From the NCBI GenBank assembly GCA_000828835.1, contig AP014633.1, positions 3,472,001 to 3,536,000 of the forward strand: a DNA stretch of 64,000 bases, in the 5' to 3' direction. Shown here piece by piece: positions 59,688 through 64,000 of this stretch. Source of the stretch: Thioploca ingrica. GTDB lineage: Bacteria; Pseudomonadota; Gammaproteobacteria; Beggiatoales; Beggiatoaceae. Every line of letters begins with the position of its first letter. Within the stretch, counting starts at the first letter, position 1. The notes beneath the pieces are model-generated. The model was not told where the DNA came from. It did not search any database and saw only the letters and a program-made list of their open reading frames with translations. The position numbers and the translations under genes are program-made.

Positions 59688-59831
59688 TTATAAATTTTTA
59701 ACATCAATAGAATCACTGTAAACTTCTATCCCTAATTTGTCGGCAACGACTTGTACTTTGGAATCAACCATTGGAGAAAAGAAGTTTCCGTTTGAATGCC
59801 CCACCGTGCACCGAGAGCACCGATACTCCAT
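59688..59831 (-). pseudogene. Possible gene remnant, 47 codons
   Basis: A minus-strand frame from an ATG at 59831 to TAA at 59688 encodes a protein-like string with CSRC, GHSNGNFFSPMVDSK, VQVVADKLGIEVYSDSI. It has two Cys in a CxxC and a plausible alpha/beta ending, but no RBS and no known family. It may be the tail of a lost gene. Weak evidence. Confidence 0.25.
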
Positions 59832-59864
59832 AATCGCAACATCGGTGACTCTATCAAAATCAAT

Positions 59865-60677
59865 TTAATTGGTTTTAGGTGACGCATCCATCGCATGTCG
59901 TAATTCTCGTAAAAATGCCGGTACCACCGCTAAAATTTGCTCTGGCGGCGTGTCGGCAATCCGTTGCACTAAGGCACTACCAACCACGACCGCATCGCTG
60001 ATGGCTGCAATTTGAGCAGCAGTTGAAGCATCTTTAATACCAAAACCAACGCCCAGCGGTAAATGAGTATAGCGGCGAATTTCGGTTATTTTGCTAGCCA
60101 CTTCGGCGACATTGAGATGACTACTTCCGGTGACGCCTTTGAGAGAAACATAATACAAGTAACCATGAGCCTGAGTACAAATCCGTTTAATCCGCTCGGG
60201 TGTCGTGGTGGGTGCCAACAGAAAGATAGGCGCTAAATTGTGAGAACGTAATAAAATACCCAGTTCACCCATTTCTTCCGGTGGTAAATCAACCGTTAAT
60301 ACGCCATCGACTTCGACGGACTCTGCGGTTTCTACAAAAGTTTTATAACCCATTATTTCAATAGGATTAAGATAGCCCATCAGAACCACTGGCGTCGTTT
60401 GATCTTGTTCGCGGAAAATTTTCACCATGTCTAACACATCTCGTAACCGCGTACCAGCCGCTAAGGCTCGTTCACTCGCTTTTTGAATAACGGGACCATC
60501 CGCCATTGGGTCAGAAAAGGGAATACCTAATTCGATGATATCAGCACCGGCGGAGACTAAAGCGTGCATCAAAGGGACTGTTAAAGTGGGCGTGGGATCA
60601 CCCGCCGTGATGTAGGGAATAAGTGCAGCCCGTCGTTGCTCGCGGAGTTGATTGAAACAAAGTGTTAACCGATTCAT
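59865..60677 (-). CDS. trpA: Tryptophan synthase alpha subunit
   Basis: 270 residues. [41 protein letters not shown] (catalytic Glu and Asp), [23 protein letters not shown] and [13 protein letters not shown] are diagnostic. It cleaves indole-glycerol phosphate to indole, which is channelled to TrpB. The ATG overlaps the stop of the upstream trpF-trpB gene (ATGA), so it is translationally coupled. Confidence 0.97.
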   Translation of the reverse strand: MNRLTLCFNQLREQRRAALIPYITAGDPTPTLTVPLMHALVSAGADIIELGIPFSDPMADGPVIQKASERALAAGTRLRDVLDMVKIFREQDQTTPVVLMGYLNPIEIMGYKTFVETAESVEVDGVLTVDLPPEEMGELGILLRSHNLAPIFLLAPTTTPERIKRICTQAHGYLYYVSLKGVTGSSHLNVAEVASKITEIRRYTHLPLGVGFGIKDASTAAQIAAISDAVVVGSALVQRIADTPPEQILAVVPAFLRELRHAMDASPKTN

Positions 60678-62539
60678 AGTGAAATACCTTCCAATGTCGC
60701 TACCGTGTGAATGTCTTTATCACCTCGTCCCGAGAGATTGACGATGATAATTTTGTCTTTACTTAATGTCGGTGCTATTTTTTTGCAATAAGCCAAGGCA
60801 TGACTAGACTCGAGGGCGGGTATAATGCCTTCTAACTTGGTTAAGTCGTGAAAAGCGGCGAGCGCTTCCTGATCAGTGATAGCGACATACTGAACCCGCC
60901 CACTATCTTTTAACCAGGCATGTTCTGGTCCCACACCCGGATAATCTAACCCAGCAGAAATAGAATGTGTTTCAATAATTTGCCCATTATCATCGGTCAT
61001 TAAATAAGTTCGATTGCCATGCAGTACCCCCGGTTTACCTGCACATAAGGGAGCAGCATGATGACCGGTGGCGATGCCTTCGCCAGCGGCTTCAACGCCA
61101 TAAATGACAATATTTTTATCTTCTAAAAACGGATAAAATAGACCGATGGCATTAGAACCACCACCCACACAGGCAATGAGTACATCCGGTAACCGACCTG
61201 CCAATACTTTAATTTGCTGGCGAGTTTCTCGTCCAATAACCGATTGAAAGTGGCGAACCATCACCGGGTAGGGATGTGGTCCAGCAACGGTACCGATAAT
61301 GTAAAAGGTATCGTCTACATGAGTTACCCAATCGCGCATCGCTTCATTGAGGGCATCTTTTAAAGTTTGCGAACCGGATTCAACGGCTCGCACTTCGGCA
61401 CCGAGTAAGCGCATTCGATAAACATTGATGGCTTGGCGTTTGATATCTTTGGCGCCCATGTAGACGACACATTTAAAGCCAAAGCGTGCGGCAACCGTGG
61501 CAGTCGCAACGCCATGTTGACCGGCACCGGTTTCCGCGATGATCCGGGTTTTACCCATCCGTTTAGCGAGTAAAGCTTGTCCGACGGTATTATTGATTTT
61601 ATGCGCCCCAGTGTGATTTAAATCTTCGCGTTTGAGGTAAATTTGTGCGCCACCTAATTGTTCCGACCAGCGAGCAGCATGATATAAGGGAGAAGGTCTA
61701 CCCACAAAGTGATGTAAATCATTATTTAATTCAGCTAAAAAAGCGGAATCTTGCAAATGATGTTCGTAGGCTTGGCGTAATTCTTCCAGCGGTTGCATCA
61801 AAGTTTCTGCTACAAAGCAACCCCCGTAAGGGCCGAAATGACCGTGTTCATCGGGTAAGCTATGTGATATATCTTTCGTCATTAAATAGGTAATGGACAT
61901 GGAGACACCTTTCATGAATGCAGTCATTTTGTCTGCGTCTTTAATCCCTTTAGCTGATTCAACGCCACCGCTGACATCAACTGCATAAGGACGTAAAGTC
62001 GCAATCGCTTGGCTTACATTGTCAGGGGTTAAGCCACCGGCAATGATAAATGGTTTGGAAATGTGAGTTGGGATTCGTCGCCAATCAAATGCGACCCCGG
62101 TACCGCCTTGGAGACCGGGTACATAACTATCTAATAATAGAGCGCTAGCTTGAGTATAACGTTGTGCCTCTAGTGGGATATCCAGATCCGGACGCATGCG
62201 TAATGCTTTAATGTAGGGTTTACCGAACGTACTACAGTACTCTGGGGTTTCCTCACCGTGAAATTGCAAGCTATCGAGTGATACTTGAGACAAAATATGG
62301 CTTACCCACTGTGGTTTGGCATTAACAAATAAACCGACCACGGTAACAAAGGGAGGTAAATCTCGAACAATCGCTTGAGCTTGTTCCACCGTGATTGCAC
62401 GAGGACTTTTTTCATAAAATATTAAGCCAATGGCATCAACTCCCAGTTGCGCAGCAACCAAGGCATCTTGAGGACGAGTTATACCACAAATTTTAACGCG
62501 AGTACGTGGTATGAATGAAGTTTGATGGGTGTTAAACAT
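60674..62539 (-). CDS. trpFB: Phosphoribosylanthranilate isomerase fused to tryptophan synthase beta (TrpF-TrpB)
   Basis: 621 residues from the ATG at 62539 (a TTG nine codons earlier is in frame). TrpF part (about 12-215): [13 protein letters not shown] with the catalytic Cys, [22 protein letters not shown] with the catalytic Asp, [17 protein letters not shown]. TrpB part (about 225-621): [35 protein letters not shown] with the PLP lysine, [26 protein letters not shown]. No stop lies between them. An internal ATG at 61900 has AAAGGTG upstream, so separate TrpB could also be made. It is followed by trpA with a 4-bp overlap. TrpF-TrpB fusions exist in some gammaproteobacteria. Confidence 0.94.
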   Translation of the reverse strand: MFNTHQTSFIPRTRVKICGITRPQDALVAAQLGVDAIGLIFYEKSPRAITVEQAQAIVRDLPPFVTVVGLFVNAKPQWVSHILSQVSLDSLQFHGEETPEYCSTFGKPYIKALRMRPDLDIPLEAQRYTQASALLLDSYVPGLQGGTGVAFDWRRIPTHISKPFIIAGGLTPDNVSQAIATLRPYAVDVSGGVESAKGIKDADKMTAFMKGVSMSITYLMTKDISHSLPDEHGHFGPYGGCFVAETLMQPLEELRQAYEHHLQDSAFLAELNNDLHHFVGRPSPLYHAARWSEQLGGAQIYLKREDLNHTGAHKINNTVGQALLAKRMGKTRIIAETGAGQHGVATATVAARFGFKCVVYMGAKDIKRQAINVYRMRLLGAEVRAVESGSQTLKDALNEAMRDWVTHVDDTFYIIGTVAGPHPYPVMVRHFQSVIGRETRQQIKVLAGRLPDVLIACVGGGSNAIGLFYPFLEDKNIVIYGVEAAGEGIATGHHAAPLCAGKPGVLHGNRTYLMTDDNGQIIETHSISAGLDYPGVGPEHAWLKDSGRVQYVAITDQEALAAFHDLTKLEGIIPALESSHALAYCKKIAPTLSKDKIIIVNLSGRGDKDIHTVATLEGISL

Positions 62540-62738
62540 GAGGAAATTAAATTTTAAGGTTGACAAAGCCTGGTAATCGTTTTTTAGTCAAAGGTTATTT
62601 ATACCTACCTAAATAATTATCTTTTTGACCATTTTAGGAAAAATTTATTAATGTGCAAGCTTTATTTTGGGGTATTCAATCCGTTTTTGCCAATGAAGAT
62701 CGACCGAAGATTGTCAGCCTATGTTTGCTCCTATGACA

Positions 62739-62986
62739 CTAGGGCGTGTCATCAATTCCGGTTGCTCCTTGAACAACCGGTCAAGGGTTCCAATGAAATC
62801 AATTCAAATCCCCGTGTAGGTCGGACAAAGCGTAGCGTGTCCGACTGTTCTGTTCTGTTCAAAGGAATCCGAAGGAATCCGTCGGACACGCTACGCTTTG
62901 TCCGACCTACCGGGTAGATAATGGATTTATTTTGGGAGAGTTGACATTTTTTTTAATGAGTTACTTTAATTGATGACACGCCCTAG
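62739..62986. mobile_element. MITE with perfect 19-bp ends and nested palindrome
   Basis: CTAGGGCGTGTCATCAATT (62739-62757) and its exact inverse AATTGATGACACGCCCTAG (62968-62986) bound 248 bp with no transposase. The outer CTAG of each end could be a 4-bp target duplication, with terminal repeats starting GGGCGTGTCATC, which would fit an IS5-type element (inference). A 30-bp inverted repeat lies inside. Confidence 0.8.
62816..62910. repeat. 30-bp perfect inverted repeat nested in the MITE
   Basis: Left arm 62816-62845 begins GTAGGTCGGACAAAGCGTAG. Right arm 62881-62910 is its exact inverse and ends TCCGACCTAC. The 35-bp spacer has AAGGAATCCG twice (GGAATCCGAAGGAATCCG). The RNA would be a long perfect hairpin. 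It may be a separate element that inserted in the MITE. Confidence 0.9.
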
Positions 62987-63171
62987 AACAAGAATTTTTA
63001 TTGACAGAGTCAATAAATTTTGTTAACGATAGCCTATTCTGTTTCAGTAGTTATACGAAGAAGAAAAATTGCTGCTGTGTGGTTTTTTATATTCGCTTAG
63101 ATCATACATGGCATAAAATTAGCCTCGAGGCATTGCCTTCCTCGATTTGGCTACTTGGCTAAAAATTGGAT

Positions 63172-64000
63172 ATGTCAACAACGCGCATTTCTAGTATCGA
63201 TTTTATTAGGGTTTTGGCAATGTTTGCAGTCATTTTGATCCATACTCGATCTTTCGTAGTATATACATCTATTTTAGATCAAAGTGCACGATTTGCGGTG
63301 CCATTTTTTTTTATCATCGCTGGGTACCTTGTTGGCAAGAAACTGAATACAGGCAAATCACTTAATCAGGTATTTCTCCGTTATGGAAGTAGAATCTTAT
63401 GGATTTTTTTATTTTGGTCTTTGGTGTATTTGCTATTACCTTTGCTTTCTCTTAAGATATTTACGCTACAAGGTTTTGGTGAAACAAGAAAAATTCTATT
63501 TCAGAACCTCACTAATATATTAAATCAACCAAAGGAGTTTTTTTTTCTAGGAACTAAAGTTCATTTGTGGTTTCTTTCCGCACTGATTCAGTCATTACTC
63601 ATCGCAGTAATATTGATAAAATTAAAATTACGTGCCTATTTTATTCCAATAGCTCTCTCGCTTTATGTATTTGGACTAATTGCCGGCTCCTATTCGACTA
63701 CTCCCATTGGGTTGTCCATTGATTTTGATACTAGAAACGGGCCATTTTTTGGTACAATTTTCTTTGCGACCGGACTCTATTTTTCTCAAGCTGGAAAATC
63801 ATTCTCGCTGACATTTGCCATTGTGTTGACATTGTTAGGTGTTTTGCTACATTTTCTAGAAATTTTCGTGCTTTTGCATTTTTATCATATTTCTCCTCTT
63901 CGGCATGACTACTTGTTAGGGACGGTTTTATTTGGGACAGGGGTTGCGTTAATTGCGTTAGCAAAACCTGCTTTAGGAAAGAATCTTTTTATTACCCAAT
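63172..64000 (+). CDS. Acyltransferase-3 family membrane protein, C-terminus cut by window edge
   Basis: An open frame from an ATG at 63172 to the window edge (276 codons). It starts SSIDFIRVLAMFAVILIHTR, with the R-x10-H spacing (Arg of FIRVLA and His of LIHTR) typical of acyltransferase-3/OafA-type enzymes, then FAVPFFFIIAGYLVGKKL and about eight hydrophobic helices, including KVHLWFLSALIQSLLIAVIL. Family members O-acylate surface polysaccharides or other exported substrates. The Shine-Dalgarno (TTGGA) is weak. The substrate is not deducible. The C-terminal part is missing. Confidence 0.8.
   Translation, partial: MSTTRISSIDFIRVLAMFAVILIHTRSFVVYTSILDQSARFAVPFFFIIAGYLVGKKLNTGKSLNQVFLRYGSRILWIFLFWSLVYLLLPLLSLKIFTLQGFGETRKILFQNLTNILNQPKEFFFLGTKVHLWFLSALIQSLLIAVILIKLKLRAYFIPIALSLYVFGLIAGSYSTTPIGLSIDFDTRNGPFFGTIFFATGLYFSQAGKSFSLTFAIVLTLLGVLLHFLEIFVLLHFYHISPLRHDYLLGTVLFGTGVALIALAKPALGKNLFITQ

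Larger units (their letters stand above)
59343..59864. other. Intergenic region between trpA and paralog D
   Basis: 522 bp. The right half of the D leader is at 59416-59446, then AT-rich sequence with TATACA-like strings (59490-59580). A possible small coding remnant is at 59688-59831. No trp terminator was clear after trpA. Confidence 0.5.
62540..63171. other. Gene-free stretch with trp promoter, MITE and start of next unit
   Basis: 632 bp. The left 200 bp should contain the trpFB-trpA promoter (minus). A MITE occupies 62739-62986. From 62990 to 63171 it is AT-rich and presumably holds the acyltransferase promoter; I saw no clear hexamers. Confidence 0.6.

Noticed and set aside
62651-62917. 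Plus-strand open frame over the MITE
   Set aside because: It is made largely of the inverted repeats; the apparent protein (RRNPSDTLRFVRPTG) is translated palindrome.

Overview
The window looks like chromosome of an AT-rich gammaproteobacterium. RpoS, an RpoS-PyrG neighbourhood, a rapZ/HPr/EI phosphorelay, a 14-subunit-type NADH dehydrogenase and an F1Fo ATP synthase support this. The many small palindromic repeats, Uma2 and PD-(D/E)XK-type reading frames, a giant PAS protein and a nine-heme cytochrome fit the filamentous sulfur oxidisers (Beggiatoa/Thioploca/Thiomargarita relatives). The class is well supported; the family is inference.

Left part (1-15.6 kb): a protein cut by the window edge with a degenerate receiver-like fold, a DUF2279-like exported protein, then on the minus strand rapZ - EIIA - HPr - EI (a regulatory PTS without sugar permease), ahcY and metK. 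metK carries a 450-residue intein with a LAGLIDADG endonuclease, inserted exactly in the phosphate-binding loop of the enzyme. On the plus strand follow pyrG, rpoS, rplU-rpmA, a terminator, obgE and a SIMPL-domain protein.

Accessory block (15.6-26 kb): two toxin-antitoxin pairs flank a three-gene set of a ParB-domain/DNA methyltransferase fusion, a HerA-like ATPase and a short NurA-like nuclease. This is the best candidate here for an undescribed defence-type module. Then come a nine-heme cytochrome c, a G+C-richer cNMP-binding/DUF1003 membrane protein that looks transferred, an Uma2 remnant and a LURP-one-like protein between two near-identical 80-bp repeats.

Energy block (26-53 kb): the ATP synthase operon atpI-B-E-F-H-A is separated from atpG-D-C by ribE and a putative nuclease gene. 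A PAS-only protein of 1458 residues, a putative nuclease with 42-nt tandem repeats and a methyltransferase separate it from the complex I genes nuoG-H-I-J-K-L-M-N. That operon lacks nuoA-F here. It is interrupted by a MORN/YwqK-like gene plus a cNMP-binding gene (between I and J) and by a roughly 400-bp hairpin-ended element of IS200/IS605 type (between H and I).

Right part (53-64 kb): four tandem paralogous exported proteins of unknown family. Each has a conserved 5' leader hairpin showing compensatory base changes and a related 3' hairpin. Then come trpA, an in-frame trpF-trpB fusion, a nested MITE with perfect 19-bp ends, and an acyltransferase-3 protein cut by the right edge.

All calls were made by reading alone; no database search was run. 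Family names rest on recognised motifs.
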